Source: Lachnospiraceae bacterium
GTDB lineage: Bacteria; Bacillota; Clostridia; Lachnospirales; Lachnospiraceae
Direction of reading: 5' to 3'
DNA length: 64,000 nt
Assembly (NCBI GenBank): GCA_022510665.1
Contig: JAFLSZ010000003.1
Coordinates: 1 to 64,000 of the forward strand
Shown here piece by piece: positions 10,266 to 21,333 of the stretch (position 1 is the stretch's first letter; the number at the start of each line of letters is the position of its first letter). Made by a program: the position numbers and the translations under genes. The notes under the pieces are model-generated. The model did not search any database, was not told the origin of the DNA, and saw only the letters and a program-made list of their open reading frames with translations.

Positions 10266-10733
10266 CTAAAAATGAATGGCTAATTTTATCATCGCAATAC
10301 TTTCCCTTGGAATCGTAAGCGTTTCCGTCTCCGACAAACGAAGTACAACGGTTTTCTCATCAAAGCTTTCCAACACGCCCTCAAACTCTTTTTTCTTCTC
10401 AAGCGGCTTATACAGCTTTACTTCCACATCTTCTCCGATACTGCGGGCAAAGTCTTTGTCTTTCTTTAATTGTCTGCCAAGTCCCGGCGAACTCACTTCC
10501 AAAAAGTACGCCTCCGGAATAAAATCCTCCGCATCCAGCAAATCACTTAATTCCCTGCTGACAAGCTCACAGTCGTCAATGGTAATTCCGCCTTCCTTGT
10601 CAATATAAGCACGCAGATAATAATTGCTTCCTTCTTTTACATACTCCACGTCCACCAGTTCAAACCCGGTGCGTTCCATAATCGGAAGAAGCAGCATTTC
10701 CGTCTTATGCTCATATTCGTCTCTTTTTGCCAT
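10266..10733 (-). CDS. rimP: Ribosome maturation factor RimP
   Basis: LEVSSPGLGRQLKKDKDF motif; upstream of nusA. Confidence 0.95.
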   Translation of the reverse strand: MAKRDEYEHKTEMLLLPIMERTGFELVDVEYVKEGSNYYLRAYIDKEGGITIDDCELVSRELSDLLDAEDFIPEAYFLEVSSPGLGRQLKKDKDFARSIGEDVEVKLYKPLEKKKEFEGVLESFDEKTVVLRLSETETLTIPRESIAMIKLAIHF

Positions 10734-10754
10734 AAAATCTCCCTTTCGTGTCCG

Positions 10755-10823
10755 CATGAGAAAACCCGCGCCGTTTCGGAGCGTCTCATGCGTAAAGAAA
10801 GAGTGGACGAAAGTCCACTCTTT
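10755..10823 (-). promoter_or_regulatory. Structured rimP leader with two hairpins
   Basis: AAAGAGTGGAC-GAAA-GTCCACTCTTT (10798-10823) and GCATGAGA...TCTCATGC (10755-10792), between the promoter and the rimP SD. Confidence 0.6.
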
Positions 10824-10850
10824 GCTTTAACCTTTATGCTACCATGTGAC

Positions 10851-10879
10851 AGTATAGCATTGAAAACATAAAAATGCAA
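10851..10879 (-). promoter_or_regulatory. Sigma-A promoter TTGCAT-17-TATACT for the rimP-nusA-infB operon
   Basis: -10 reverse complement of 10851-10856, -35 reverse complement of 10874-10879, 17-bp spacer. Confidence 0.7.
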
Positions 10880-10957
10880 GTGTTTTTTCAAATTTTTTCA
10901 AAATTTTTCCGTTTTTGGAGCGCCGGACTGCAAACCACGTAAAACGCTGCCGCTATT

Positions 10958-12724
10958 TTATCTTATACTATAATAATCGAAATCCGCATAACCACCGGCT
11001 TCTTCGGTCGCGTAGCAAAACAACCAGCTTCTTGTTCCCATAAACGTCGTAGAAGTAGAAAAACCTAACACAAGCTGATTTCCGAGCACCTCCCAGTTTT
11101 CCCCGTCAAGGCTGTACGAAAAAACCGCGCGGCTTGAACCAAAGTCGTATGCAATCTTTAACCATACTTGTGCGTCCTCTGCCAAAGGCTCCTCCGTCTT
11201 TGCGTTCACCGCATCAAACGCGCTCTTAAAGCTGCCGTCCGCCTGATAAACATACTTGTCTCCGTTTTCGTCACAGAGAATGCCAATCATTCCGTATTGA
11301 TCGGATACCGCGCAGATTCCCGCATAGTCCCCGCTTTTCAGTCCCGTTACGGAAATCTTCGTTTCCGTTTCGCATTTCGGGCCTACCGTTCTTTGGGTCA
11401 GGGAATTGTGCGCCTCATAAATATTTCCTACTACCCTGTCGGTCGTAAGACGAAGATACCCCGGTCGCTGTGTCACCGACCAGTAATTATTTGCCGGATT
11501 ATGGTTCCACTGCCATACCGGTTTAAGCGCTTCCTCTTCGGCATAGTCAAACGTATCGTCTCCCGCAAAATAGCTGCTTTCTCCGCTGTCTTCAAGAGCA
11601 ATCCGCATTGCCATGGTTTCGTTCGCCAGAAACTTCCCGTTTAAAGAATACGTTCCCATCATCGGCCAGCCGTCCTGCCACTCCACCGCGACAATAGACG
11701 GAACACGTCCGATTCCGCCGCGATCCTGGAACAGAAATCCGTACCAGTCTCCAAACTGGGTCTGTACCAGACCTCCCTGTGCCAAACCGGCAGATACGCC
11801 GCCGGAACCTCCCTGATAAATAATCTTTTCTTCCCATTCACCGGTTAAAAGATCATCGGAACGGTAACAAAGCTGCGTCCGCATCCATCTGTCTGCCGGA
11901 GAAGCAATGATACATACATAATAATATTCGCCGACTTTATAAACATGGGCGCCCTCCCACAAAGACCAGCCGGTCGCGGAAAAGATTCTTCTCGATGCCC
12001 CGACCTGTGCTACCGTGCCGTTTTCCTCGTCCAGACGGAGCTGCTGTATGGAACAGCTGCCGCCGCTTGCGGAAAGCACATACATATTCCCTTCTTCAAA
12101 GAAAAGCCCCGGATCATGGAATCCTACGTTCGCTTTGTATTTCTTCCACGTCCCGTTCTCAATATCGTCGGTCGTATAGATATAAAACCCGTGATTGTTA
12201 CTTGTAAATCCCACATAGAACAAGCCGCTTGCCTCATCATAACGCAGCGACGCCGCCCAGGAACCGCGCGCGTACATATCCTGCCCGTTTTCGAGGTTGC
12301 CGTAATCGTCGTTTTCCAGCACATCATACACATAGTTTACAATCTGCCAGTGAACAAGGTCCTTTGATTTCATAACCGGCACACCCGGACACAGATTCAT
12401 TGTCGTACTCGTCATGTAATAAGTGTCGCCGACACGAATAATATCGGGGTCCGGAATATCCGAATACAGCGTAGGATAGCTTACGACCGCAGGTTTCTCT
12501 ATCTTTGTCTGTGTCGGTGCGGCCGTCGGCGTTTCCGGCTCCGCCGTAGGAGTCGCTTCCGGCTCTTCCTTCTGTTCCGGCGTCACGGAAACGGGCTCCG
12601 GCGTCAATGTCGCTTCGTTTTCGCCCTCCTGTTTGTTGTTACAGGCCAAAAACAGACAGCCGATTCCCAGAACAAATGCCGCGGCAATTCCAATCCTCTT
12701 AAACTTCCGATTTCCATCCTCCAT
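10958..12724 (-). CDS. Glycoside hydrolase family 43-like lipoprotein (beta-xylosidase/arabinofuranosidase type) with C-terminal beta-sandwich domain
   Basis: Lipobox-like LFLAC, Thr/Pro/Glu linker, then YSDIPDPDIIRVGDTYYMTSTTMNLCPGVPVMKSKDLVHW typical of GH43. Confidence 0.85.
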   Translation of the reverse strand: MEDGNRKFKRIGIAAAFVLGIGCLFLACNNKQEGENEATLTPEPVSVTPEQKEEPEATPTAEPETPTAAPTQTKIEKPAVVSYPTLYSDIPDPDIIRVGDTYYMTSTTMNLCPGVPVMKSKDLVHWQIVNYVYDVLENDDYGNLENGQDMYARGSWAASLRYDEASGLFYVGFTSNNHGFYIYTTDDIENGTWKKYKANVGFHDPGLFFEEGNMYVLSASGGSCSIQQLRLDEENGTVAQVGASRRIFSATGWSLWEGAHVYKVGEYYYVCIIASPADRWMRTQLCYRSDDLLTGEWEEKIIYQGGSGGVSAGLAQGGLVQTQFGDWYGFLFQDRGGIGRVPSIVAVEWQDGWPMMGTYSLNGKFLANETMAMRIALEDSGESSYFAGDDTFDYAEEEALKPVWQWNHNPANNYWSVTQRPGYLRLTTDRVVGNIYEAHNSLTQRTVGPKCETETKISVTGLKSGDYAGICAVSDQYGMIGILCDENGDKYVYQADGSFKSAFDAVNAKTEEPLAEDAQVWLKIAYDFGSSRAVFSYSLDGENWEVLGNQLVLGFSTSTTFMGTRSWLFCYATEEAGGYADFDYYSIR

Positions 12725-12741
12725 ATGAAATACCTCCGATG

Positions 12742-15033
12742 TTATCCACGATAATAATTAATCAGACAACCCTTGGTAATAATCTCACGTTCATCATCAG
12801 TCAGTTCGCCCAGACGCAGCGTAAACGGTATCATCTTCTCGCCCACAACATAAGCGGTAATCTCGGACTTCTTCTCCGCGACTGCCTTCTTAATGTCTTT
12901 CAGGAAAATATAATCGCCATTCTTAAACGGAAGCTCACCCTCTATCAGGAACGGAAGCATGCCCCAATTGATAAGGTTGCTGCGGTAACGCTTCGTCGCA
13001 TATTCCTTTGCAATATTCGCGAGGCCGCCCAGAACCTTCTGACAGCTTGCCGCCTGCTCACGCGCGGAACCGTCACCCGGCTTTGTGGCGTAAATTACGC
13101 TGCCTATTTCCGTTGCCGCCGGATTTACTTCTATCTGCTTTGCCGCCGTTTCAAACGCCGCCGCAACTTCCGCGTTCGCCTCTTTTATTTCGGCAAGAGC
13201 GCCGCCCGCGATTCTCGCCTTTTCGGCCTTCTGCACTTCCTTCGCGCGTCCCACATATGCCGGGTCTTTTCTGGAAAGCGTAAACTCCGCAAGACCGAGA
13301 GGATTGGAGCGATAAGAGGAAGTCTCGCCGGACGGAATTAATTCGTCGGTCGTGGTTACCGGGTCATGTATCTCGGAAACAACCTTTAACATCATATCGT
13401 CCGTCAGCGCAGACATTGCCGGCCAGTCTACAATACCTGGACCGAACTTTACCTGCGCATTCTTATCCGGCTTCCCTGCGCCGAAGTATACTCTGTTCTC
13501 ATAAATGGAAGAATCAAAATAATATGCCGGTTTTGTAAACGTTACGTCAAGCTCGTCCGCGCCGGTTAAATAACCCTTGTTTGCCGCGGTTGCCGCAATG
13601 GAACGTGCGTCCATCAGCGCCACGGAAGCAATCTGTCCGTTGGTTACCTTAGAGCCTTCTCTGTTCGGGAAGTTACGGGTAGAATGACGGATACTGAAAC
13701 CGTTATTCGCCGGAACATCGCCCGCGCCGAAGCACGGTCCGCAGAACGCCGTACGAATGGTGGCACCCGCACGCATCAATTCCGCAACTCTGCCGTTCTT
13801 CACCAATTCCATGAAAATCGGCTGGCTCGCCGGATATACACTGAGTGAGAACTCGTCGTTACCGATAAACTTATCCTTTAAGATATCCGCGGCATCACAA
13901 ATATTTTCAAAGCCGCCGCCCGCGCAGCCCGCGATAACGCCCTGCTCAATGTAAAGCCTGCCGTTACGGATTTTGTCGCGCAGCTTATAGGTAACTTTAT
14001 TGTTGTCAAGGCTTACCAAAGCCTTCTTTTCCACTTCCGCAAGAATATCCTCAAGATTTTCCTTTACCTCCGCAATCGTGTATACATTGCTCGGATGGAA
14101 CGGCATCGCAATCATCGGACGGATTTTATCAAGATTTACTTCAATCAGACCGTCATAATATACAACCGGAGCAAGCTTTAACTCCTTGTATTCTTCTTTT
14201 CTGTTATGCTGTGCGTAAAACTCCTCTACCGCGGAGTCGGTTTCCCAGATAGAGGAAAGACAGGTTGTCTCCGTCGTCATAACGTCCACGCCGATACGGT
14301 AATCCACGCTCATATTGCGGACGCCTTCTCCGAAGAACTCCATTACTTTATTGTTTACATAGCCGTTTGCGAATACCGCGCCGATAATCGCGAGCGCAAT
14401 ATCCTGCGGACCGACGCCCTTTGCCGGCTTACCGGTCATATGTACTCCGACTACCTTCGGCATATTGATATCATACGTCTTATTTAAGAGCTGCTTTACA
14501 AGCTCCGGACCGCCCTCGCCCACCGCCATGGTTCCCAGCGCACCGTATCTGGTATGACTGTCGGAACCAAGAATCATCTTACCTCCGCCCGCGAGCATTT
14601 CTCTCGCAAACTGGTGGATTACCGCCTGATGAGGCGGAACATAAATGCCGCCGTAACGCTTCGCGCAGGAAAGGCCAAACATATGGTCATCTTCGTTAAT
14701 CGTACCGCCCACCGCGCAGAGGCTGTTGTGACAGTTCGTCAACACATACGGTACCGGAAACTCGGTCAGGCCGCTGGCTCTTGCCGTCTGGATAATACCG
14801 ACAAACGTAATGTCATGGGAGGTCAGCTTGTCAAACTTAATTTTAAGCTTGTCCATGGAACCGGACGTATTGTGCGCCTCTAAAATCCCGTAAGAAAGCG
14901 TCGCTTTCTTTGCTTCCTCTGCTGCCGGAACATTGTCAAGCATTGCGGAAAGCCTCTGTCTTCCCTCCGCGGTATCCTCAATTACTTCCGAGCCGTTTAC
15001 TACATAAGCACCATTTTTCAGTAATGTAATCAT
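12742..15033 (-). CDS. Aconitase-family hydratase (YbhJ-like)
   Basis: [73 protein letters not shown]: aconitase-superfamily motifs. Confidence 0.8.
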   Translation of the reverse strand: MITLLKNGAYVVNGSEVIEDTAEGRQRLSAMLDNVPAAEEAKKATLSYGILEAHNTSGSMDKLKIKFDKLTSHDITFVGIIQTARASGLTEFPVPYVLTNCHNSLCAVGGTINEDDHMFGLSCAKRYGGIYVPPHQAVIHQFAREMLAGGGKMILGSDSHTRYGALGTMAVGEGGPELVKQLLNKTYDINMPKVVGVHMTGKPAKGVGPQDIALAIIGAVFANGYVNNKVMEFFGEGVRNMSVDYRIGVDVMTTETTCLSSIWETDSAVEEFYAQHNRKEEYKELKLAPVVYYDGLIEVNLDKIRPMIAMPFHPSNVYTIAEVKENLEDILAEVEKKALVSLDNNKVTYKLRDKIRNGRLYIEQGVIAGCAGGGFENICDAADILKDKFIGNDEFSLSVYPASQPIFMELVKNGRVAELMRAGATIRTAFCGPCFGAGDVPANNGFSIRHSTRNFPNREGSKVTNGQIASVALMDARSIAATAANKGYLTGADELDVTFTKPAYYFDSSIYENRVYFGAGKPDKNAQVKFGPGIVDWPAMSALTDDMMLKVVSEIHDPVTTTDELIPSGETSSYRSNPLGLAEFTLSRKDPAYVGRAKEVQKAEKARIAGGALAEIKEANAEVAAAFETAAKQIEVNPAATEIGSVIYATKPGDGSAREQAASCQKVLGGLANIAKEYATKRYRSNLINWGMLPFLIEGELPFKNGDYIFLKDIKKAVAEKKSEITAYVVGEKMIPFTLRLGELTDDEREIITKGCLINYYRG

Positions 15034-15098
15034 CTTTTACCCTTCCCGCGCCAATCAGGCGCAATCTCGTTTTATTTCGAGCGGCATCACGCCGTTTT

Positions 15099-15653
15099 TT
15101 ACTCAATATAACCGTTTTTCGGATTGATATAATAAACGTCGTCACAGTTTGTCACGGCGGTGGAATTAAACAATCCCTCTCCTGCCCGTAAACGAAGCAT
15201 CAGTTCCTCTGTCTTGGTATCCGACACCTCAAAACTGATTTTCCCGTTAAAATCATTGAAAAACTGTCCCGTCTGCAAAACGGCCTTGCCGCCGTCTTCA
15301 AACGCAATCTGTACCGTAAGCCAGGCCTCACCCAAAATCTTGGAAAGCTCTAACTCCTCCGTTGACTCCGTCACCTTTTTCTTGGCCGGAACTTCGCCGA
15401 AATTCATTACTTCCGTCATGTTTCCGGAATTATCTTCGTACCAGATTTGTAAAGAAGTAATCTTGTGCGTTGACCGGTTTTTTATTACAATTTTATTTTT
15501 AAGACCGGACTCGACGGCAACCAAAACAACCAGCAGCAAAATAAATAAACTGCCGCCTCCGATTACCAATGTTCGGATTTTTTTATTCGGAACGACCTTC
15601 TTTTCTTCTTTCTTCCCCTGATATTCATAATTTCTTGTCTTTACCCTGCTCAT
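15099..15653 (-). CDS. Hypothetical protein with one N-terminal transmembrane helix
   Basis: 184-aa ORF with hydrophobic segment TLVIGGGSLFILLLVVLVAV; no family recognised. Confidence 0.6.
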   Translation of the reverse strand: MSRVKTRNYEYQGKKEEKKVVPNKKIRTLVIGGGSLFILLLVVLVAVESGLKNKIVIKNRSTHKITSLQIWYEDNSGNMTEVMNFGEVPAKKKVTESTEELELSKILGEAWLTVQIAFEDGGKAVLQTGQFFNDFNGKISFEVSDTKTEELMLRLRAGEGLFNSTAVTNCDDVYYINPKNGYIE

Positions 15654-15707
15654 CTATTTTTCTCCTATTTCCGTTCTCTGTTATTTAAAAGTCATTAAAA
15701 AAAAGAT

Positions 15708-15726
15708 ATAAAAAAGCCCTCCGGGC
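15708..15726 (-). terminator. Short GC-rich stem (GCCC-GGA-GGGC) followed by TTTTTTAT downstream of cheX
   Basis: Plus-strand ataaaaaagccctccgggc; a 4-bp core stem, so weak. Confidence 0.4.
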
Positions 15727-15815
15727 AGGATGCGCATCTGCGTGCATAAAAATATTGCTGCGTGGTCACACTCAGCGCAAAAACTTCTCTCACAAAATTC
15801 TGCGGTTTACTTTTC

Positions 15816-16295
15816 CTACTGGTCCGCTAACTTCAGCATGAAGAAAAACTTAATTTCTCCGCCTTCATACAACAACGGCACCTTAAACGAAGTAATGTTC
15901 GGCGAAGCAATCTTCGCGGTTCCTATGGCTAACGTAGGCGGCGTAATATCAACCCCCAAATTGCTGCCGGAAAGTATCGTCGCGGCATTTCCCATAATCA
16001 TATTGCCAAGCTCGCTCAAAGCGCTCTTTGCCATATCGTCCATCTCCGTAACCGGCATTCCCATCATCATACGCGAAGCAATGTCTTTCGCCCCTGCAAT
16101 GTCAAATACCATACAAACCTGTCCGGTTATTTTTCCGGTGATACCGAGTATAATAAATACCGGTTCTCCCTCAATGATAATATTGTCTTTTGAAATCCGT
16201 CCCAATTCTATCTGAATACCGCATACCTGCCCTAAAATCTGCTTTGCCGATGCCAAAAATGGATTAATATGTTCTACCGATATTATTTCTGCCAT
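15816..16295 (-). CDS. cheX: CheX-like chemotaxis phosphatase
   Basis: EHINPFLASAKQILGQVCGI...SALSELGNMIMGNAATILSGSNLGVDITPPT matches the CheC/CheX/FliY motif. Confidence 0.8.
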   Translation of the reverse strand: MAEIISVEHINPFLASAKQILGQVCGIQIELGRISKDNIIIEGEPVFIILGITGKITGQVCMVFDIAGAKDIASRMMMGMPVTEMDDMAKSALSELGNMIMGNAATILSGSNLGVDITPPTLAIGTAKIASPNITSFKVPLLYEGGEIKFFFMLKLADQ

Positions 16296-16386
16296 GCTAT
16301 CCCCATACCTTTCTGTAAATTTGCTGTTCTGCAAAAACAACACATTTCCTCTTCCCTTTACATTCTCCCCTCTTTCTTATTGTTCT

Positions 16387-16415
16387 ATCATACCAAATTT
16401 ACAACCGAGTTTCAA
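16387..16415 (-). promoter_or_regulatory. Sigma-A promoter TTGAAA-17-TATGAT for cheX
   Basis: -10 reverse complement of 16387-16392, -35 reverse complement of 16410-16415. Confidence 0.6.
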
Positions 16416-16431
16416 TAGTTTTACAAACTTT

Positions 16432-18342
16432 TTAAAAAAGCAGATAAAGTAAGGTAATTACAAGTCCCATTGCCGCGAGCAGCAATCCAAATGATACGCT
16501 GCCCGTAATCAGGGAAAAGGTCTGTTTCGCTTCCAGTTCGCTTACGGCGAATACCGATACAAACGATTTCTTAATCGGATTCTTGCGAAGCAGCGTTTTA
16601 TTCAGCACCGAAACAACCGCATCCATTGCGGTTCCGAGCATATGGGTCAATCTTGTCCCGACCCAGATAGACATTCTTCTCTTGCGGGGTGCAAGCACCG
16701 TATTCTTCAAAAGTGCCGCAATACCGTCTATAAAATTGTCGCAGACCCTGCACACAAGCGCACAGACAAACGGGAGAAAATGCAGCAATACCGGCCGATA
16801 GCAGAAATCTTCCAAATCAAACCATGCGGGAATCCGGTTTACATAGACTCTCTTTCCGTCTTCTTTTTTCATTAAACATAAACGTACTACAACCACATAC
16901 ACCAAAACGCCGATTGTAACCGAAACCGCGGCTCCCTTTAAATTCTCAAAAGACAGCCATGAAATACCGGTAAGTTCCGTCCCCGCACCGCCGGAACGCG
17001 GATTCAAAAACGCCTCCGCAGCACCGCCGATTTTTGCAAAAATGATGTTTGGCGTAAGCCCAAGCACGGGAAGCAGTACCGCCGAACCGCACACCGCAAT
17101 TCCGGAAAGAAGCGTCATGCTGTTTTTCGCGGTGTGTTTCTCCCCCTCGCCCTTTTCCACAAAAATCGCAATAAAAAACTTTAACATATAGGCAAGAGTC
17201 AGTCCGCCCGCAATTAAAAACAACACTTCCGCCCTCCGAAACATGATAAGCTCGGACTCCGTTCCGTGCGCTTTTAAATATTCCATATGCTCCACGATAC
17301 TTTCATGGAGCAATGTTTTACTGATATAACCGTTTAACCCCGGTATTCCCGCAAGTCCGAGTCCGCCGAAAGCGACCGCCGCCCCCAGTACCGGATGCTT
17401 CCTTCCGTATCCTCGTACTTTATTTAAATCCAGCGAATGCGTATTTACATAAATCACGCCGGCAGCCATAAACAGCACCAGCTTTAACAGGGAATGGTTT
17501 ACCATATGATACACCGTTCCGTAAAGCGCGGGGCCTTCGCCGCCCATAATATTAATCATCCCGACGCCAAGCGTGATAAAACCGATCTGAGATACCGACG
17601 AACAGGCCAGAATCCGCTTAATATCCACGGAGAACAGAGCGGATATCGCACCGATTATCATAGTAATCACACCCAGCACAAAAATCACCCTGCCCCATGC
17701 CGCGTCGCAAAAAAGCAGACGGCAATTTATGAGCAGCATACCGAATACGCCGCACTTTGTCAGCATACCGGAAAGCAGTGCCGATGCCGGAGCCGGAGCC
17801 GCCGGATGGGCTTTCGGGAGCCAGATATGCAGCGGAAACACACCTGCTTTTCCGCCGAATCCAACCGTAAGCAGCGCGGCCGCCACATACAGGTATGTTC
17901 TGCGGTTTCCGAAATTACCGCCTTCGCCCGCAAGGAAGCGCTCTGCCAGGGCGGGAAGTTCGGAAACGGTAAGACTTCCGAACGCGTGCCATAACATAAA
18001 AAGACCCATAAGCATAGACAGACCGCCGATGACCGCCACCGCAAGGTAGGTTTTGGACGCACGGATTGCTGCCTTTGTTTCTTCCTGCACTACCCATACA
18101 TAAGACGTAAAGGACATTAATTCAAAAAATAAAAATAAAGTAAGCAAATCGGCCGCAAAAAACACGCCCTCTACCGCCGCAAGCGTTACAAGCGTAAAGA
18201 ACCAGTAACGCCCCATATTGGAATGCATTGCAAAATACTGTTTGGAAAAGAGTGCCGTCATCAGCCACAGAAAGACCGCAAGCAGCGCATAAAACATACG
18301 GAATCCGTCTACCGTAAAACCGACTGTCATTATTCCGTTCAT
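16432..18342 (-). CDS. Complex I subunit 5 / MrpD-type antiporter membrane subunit with long C-terminal extension
   Basis: GGKAGVFPLHIWLPKAHPAAPAPASALLSGMLTKCGVFG motif; start trimmed to MNGIMTVGF, overlapping the upstream stop. Confidence 0.85.
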   Translation of the reverse strand: MNGIMTVGFTVDGFRMFYALLAVFLWLMTALFSKQYFAMHSNMGRYWFFTLVTLAAVEGVFFAADLLTLFLFFELMSFTSYVWVVQEETKAAIRASKTYLAVAVIGGLSMLMGLFMLWHAFGSLTVSELPALAERFLAGEGGNFGNRRTYLYVAAALLTVGFGGKAGVFPLHIWLPKAHPAAPAPASALLSGMLTKCGVFGMLLINCRLLFCDAAWGRVIFVLGVITMIIGAISALFSVDIKRILACSSVSQIGFITLGVGMINIMGGEGPALYGTVYHMVNHSLLKLVLFMAAGVIYVNTHSLDLNKVRGYGRKHPVLGAAVAFGGLGLAGIPGLNGYISKTLLHESIVEHMEYLKAHGTESELIMFRRAEVLFLIAGGLTLAYMLKFFIAIFVEKGEGEKHTAKNSMTLLSGIAVCGSAVLLPVLGLTPNIIFAKIGGAAEAFLNPRSGGAGTELTGISWLSFENLKGAAVSVTIGVLVYVVVVRLCLMKKEDGKRVYVNRIPAWFDLEDFCYRPVLLHFLPFVCALVCRVCDNFIDGIAALLKNTVLAPRKRRMSIWVGTRLTHMLGTAMDAVVSVLNKTLLRKNPIKKSFVSVFAVSELEAKQTFSLITGSVSFGLLLAAMGLVITLLYLLF

Positions 18343-19820
18343 AAAATGCCGCCTCCTTCCGCGATTACAGTAAGTATTTTTGTCAACGGCTCCGCGAAAA
18401 CGCCAAGTAATACCATGATAACGCACAGTAAGACAAGCGGAACCGTCATATATGCGTTCGCCTCACAGTACTCCGTCGCCGGACGCGGAAGCGCCTTGGA
18501 CGGAAAACACGCCTTAATCACAAGCGAAAACAGATAAATCGCCGTCAATACCGCCGAAACCAAAAGTACCGCAGCCCCTGCCGTTTCCAGCGGTCCGGAC
18601 GCGGCAAGTGCCGCTTTTGCAAGATTCCATTTGCTTAAAAATCCCGGCAGCGGCGGCACACCAACCAACGCCGCACAGGCAACGGTAAAACAGGCAAACG
18701 TAACCGGCATCCGTCTCCCCATACCGCGCAAATCATTGACATACTCTTTTCCGGTCTTGTATAAAACGGCACCGGCACAAAAGAACAACGTAATCTTTAC
18801 AACACCGTGCACCAGCATATGCGTCAACGCCCCGGTCAGTCCTGCCGGCGTCATTAAAGAAGCCCCGAAAATAATATAGGAAAGGTTACTTACGGTAGAA
18901 TACGCCAGCCTCCGTTTAAAGTGCTGCTCTTTTAACGCCATCGCGGAGCCGTAGAGAATCGTAATAAGCGATGCCGCCATAATAATATACTGTGCCGCGC
19001 TTCCGCGTAAAAAATCCGTACCGAAACTGAAATAAGTAATACGCAGAACCGCGAACGCCCCCGCTTTCACTACCGCAACCGCATGGAGCAGTGCCGTCAC
19101 CGGCGTCGGTGCCACAGAGGCGGTCGGAAGCCATCCGTGCAGCGGAAACATTGCCGCCTTTACGCCGAACCCGAATGTCGTCAGCACATATGCCGCGCGC
19201 AGAAGCAGCTCCTGCTGCGACGTATAAGTCTGATTTAACACGCCGCCGTAAACAAAGTCAATACTGTCGCCAAAGGTCAGGATAAACGCGATTCCGATAA
19301 ATGCAAACGCGGCTCCGCCCACCGAATAAGTTACATATTTTCTGCCCGCGAAAACCGCTTTCTTGCTCATGCCGTGCATAACAAGCGGCAAAGTAACAAA
19401 AGTAAGCAGCTCATAGAACAAATACAGCGTCATTAAATTTCCCGCAAACGCAATCCCCATAGTGATTCCGTAAGTCATTGTATAAAACGAAAAAAATGTA
19501 TTTTCCTTTCCTTCATGCTTCATGTACTCAAAGGCATAACAGGAGGCAAGCGGCCAAAGTACGGCAATCAGCGTACCGAACGCACAGCCCATACCGTCCA
19601 TATGAAAGGTAATCGAAAGTTTTCCCGCCATATTAAGCAGCATAAAAGAGCCCTGCGGACGAATCAAAAACATTGTCATAAACACCAGTATCGTGTTCAG
19701 TAACGTCACGCTGCCCACATACAGCCTTCGGGCCGCCGCTTTCTTAAAATGAAACAGCGGAATACAGGCTCCGCAAAGAATCGGAAGCACAATCGGAAGC
19801 AACATCCAATAATCACCCAT
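18339..19820 (-). CDS. Complex I subunit 5 / MrpD-type antiporter membrane subunit
   Basis: GFGVKAAMFPLHGWLPTASVAPTPVTALLHAVAVVKAGAF motif. Confidence 0.87.
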   Translation of the reverse strand: MGDYWMLLPIVLPILCGACIPLFHFKKAAARRLYVGSVTLLNTILVFMTMFLIRPQGSFMLLNMAGKLSITFHMDGMGCAFGTLIAVLWPLASCYAFEYMKHEGKENTFFSFYTMTYGITMGIAFAGNLMTLYLFYELLTFVTLPLVMHGMSKKAVFAGRKYVTYSVGGAAFAFIGIAFILTFGDSIDFVYGGVLNQTYTSQQELLLRAAYVLTTFGFGVKAAMFPLHGWLPTASVAPTPVTALLHAVAVVKAGAFAVLRITYFSFGTDFLRGSAAQYIIMAASLITILYGSAMALKEQHFKRRLAYSTVSNLSYIIFGASLMTPAGLTGALTHMLVHGVVKITLFFCAGAVLYKTGKEYVNDLRGMGRRMPVTFACFTVACAALVGVPPLPGFLSKWNLAKAALAASGPLETAGAAVLLVSAVLTAIYLFSLVIKACFPSKALPRPATEYCEANAYMTVPLVLLCVIMVLLGVFAEPLTKILTVIAEGGGIL

Positions 19821-19845
19821 GATTTTCTCCTTTCCGCCGCTGTGA

Positions 19846-21318
19846 TTACAGCCGTAAAATCTCCGTGCCGAGCTTTGTTACAAAGTCATATAACGGGGCC
19901 GAAAACATACCGAGCAATACCGACACCGCGGAAAACACCGCCAGCGGAACGAGCATAACCGGCATATCCTCCCTTGCTTTCGGTTCCCGTTCCACATAAT
20001 CTTTTCCCGGAAAAAACCCGTCTGCCGCAATCATAAACAGATAGCCCGCGGTCAAAAGCGCGCTGACAAGCAGCACCGCCGGCCCAAGATAAGAAAAAAT
20101 ACCGACCGGCGCGTCAAGCGCCCCCGTCGCCAGATACCATTTACTCACAAAACCGGACGTCGGCGGAATCCCCACAAGGGCTAAAGAGGCAAAAGTAAAG
20201 CACAAAAAGGTTATCGGCATTTGTTTTCCGAATCCGCGTAAATCCTCCACACGGTCCTCTCCGGTTTCGTAAATTACCGTACCCGCAAACATAAACAGCG
20301 CACATTTTATTACCGAATGGGCCACAATATGAAGCAGCGCCGCGGCAAATCCCGCCGGCGTCATAAGCGCCAGCCCGAACAATACATAAGAAACCTGACT
20401 GACCGTGGAATATGCCAGTCTTTTTTTCAGCACTTTCTCTTTATAGGCAAGCATGGAACCCATAACTACCGTAAACAGAGCCAATGACAAAAACAGCGTC
20501 TGCACAAACGTTCCGGCGAGGAACTCCGTCCCGATTAAATAATAAACGCTGCGGATAATGCCTAACACTCCGGCTTTTGTTATTACACCGGAAAGTACCG
20601 CAGAAGCGGGCGCCGGAGCCGCCGGATGCGCGGTCGGAAGCCAGCCGTGCATCGGAAACATTCCCGCTTTCGTTCCGAACCCGAGAATCAAAAGCACCGC
20701 GGCCGCCAATACCTGCCATTCCTTTACCGTCGGATTCAGCGCTCCGGCGCCAAACCGAAGCCCTTCCGCGTTTCCTGCCAACAAAAAGATACCGGCTAAC
20801 ACCATCGAAGCACCCGTCACCGAGTAAAACAAATACTTCCGCGCCGCTCTCATCGCTCCGTTAGTACGCGTATGCAGTACAAACGGCACCGTCATAAGCG
20901 TCATCCATTCATAGAATAAATAAAAAGTTACCAGATTTCCCGCCATGCCGACCCCCTGCAGTACGCCCAGGGTAATCAAATAAAATCCGTAAAAAATTTC
21001 TTTCTTTTCCGCTTCCTGAAAATACTGAAAAGAATAAATACCGACCAGCAGCCAGACCGCGGATACCAATACGCAAAACAGCTTGGAAAGTCCGTCGTTG
21101 CAGAAAATCAGACGGATTTCCGGAGTTACGCAAAACAATTCTACGCTTGTAGTATTTGCAAAGGCGCCGACACCGGCAATGATTCCTCCCAGCAAAAGTA
21201 CGGCGGTTATATAAGCAGTTCTCAGAACTTGTTTTTCCTTAAACGGCAACGCGAACAAAAGACAGCCCGCCGCTACCGGAAACAATACCTGAATCAGTAA
21301 TAAAATTTGTTGTCCCAT
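19846..21318 (-). CDS. Complex I subunit 5 / MrpD-type antiporter membrane subunit
   Basis: GFGTKAGMFPMHGWLPTAHPAAPAPASAVLSGVITKAGVLGI motif. Confidence 0.87.
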   Translation of the reverse strand: MGQQILLLIQVLFPVAAGCLLFALPFKEKQVLRTAYITAVLLLGGIIAGVGAFANTTSVELFCVTPEIRLIFCNDGLSKLFCVLVSAVWLLVGIYSFQYFQEAEKKEIFYGFYLITLGVLQGVGMAGNLVTFYLFYEWMTLMTVPFVLHTRTNGAMRAARKYLFYSVTGASMVLAGIFLLAGNAEGLRFGAGALNPTVKEWQVLAAAVLLILGFGTKAGMFPMHGWLPTAHPAAPAPASAVLSGVITKAGVLGIIRSVYYLIGTEFLAGTFVQTLFLSLALFTVVMGSMLAYKEKVLKKRLAYSTVSQVSYVLFGLALMTPAGFAAALLHIVAHSVIKCALFMFAGTVIYETGEDRVEDLRGFGKQMPITFLCFTFASLALVGIPPTSGFVSKWYLATGALDAPVGIFSYLGPAVLLVSALLTAGYLFMIAADGFFPGKDYVEREPKAREDMPVMLVPLAVFSAVSVLLGMFSAPLYDFVTKLGTEILRL

Positions 21319-21333
21319 CTGCCGCCTCCTTCG

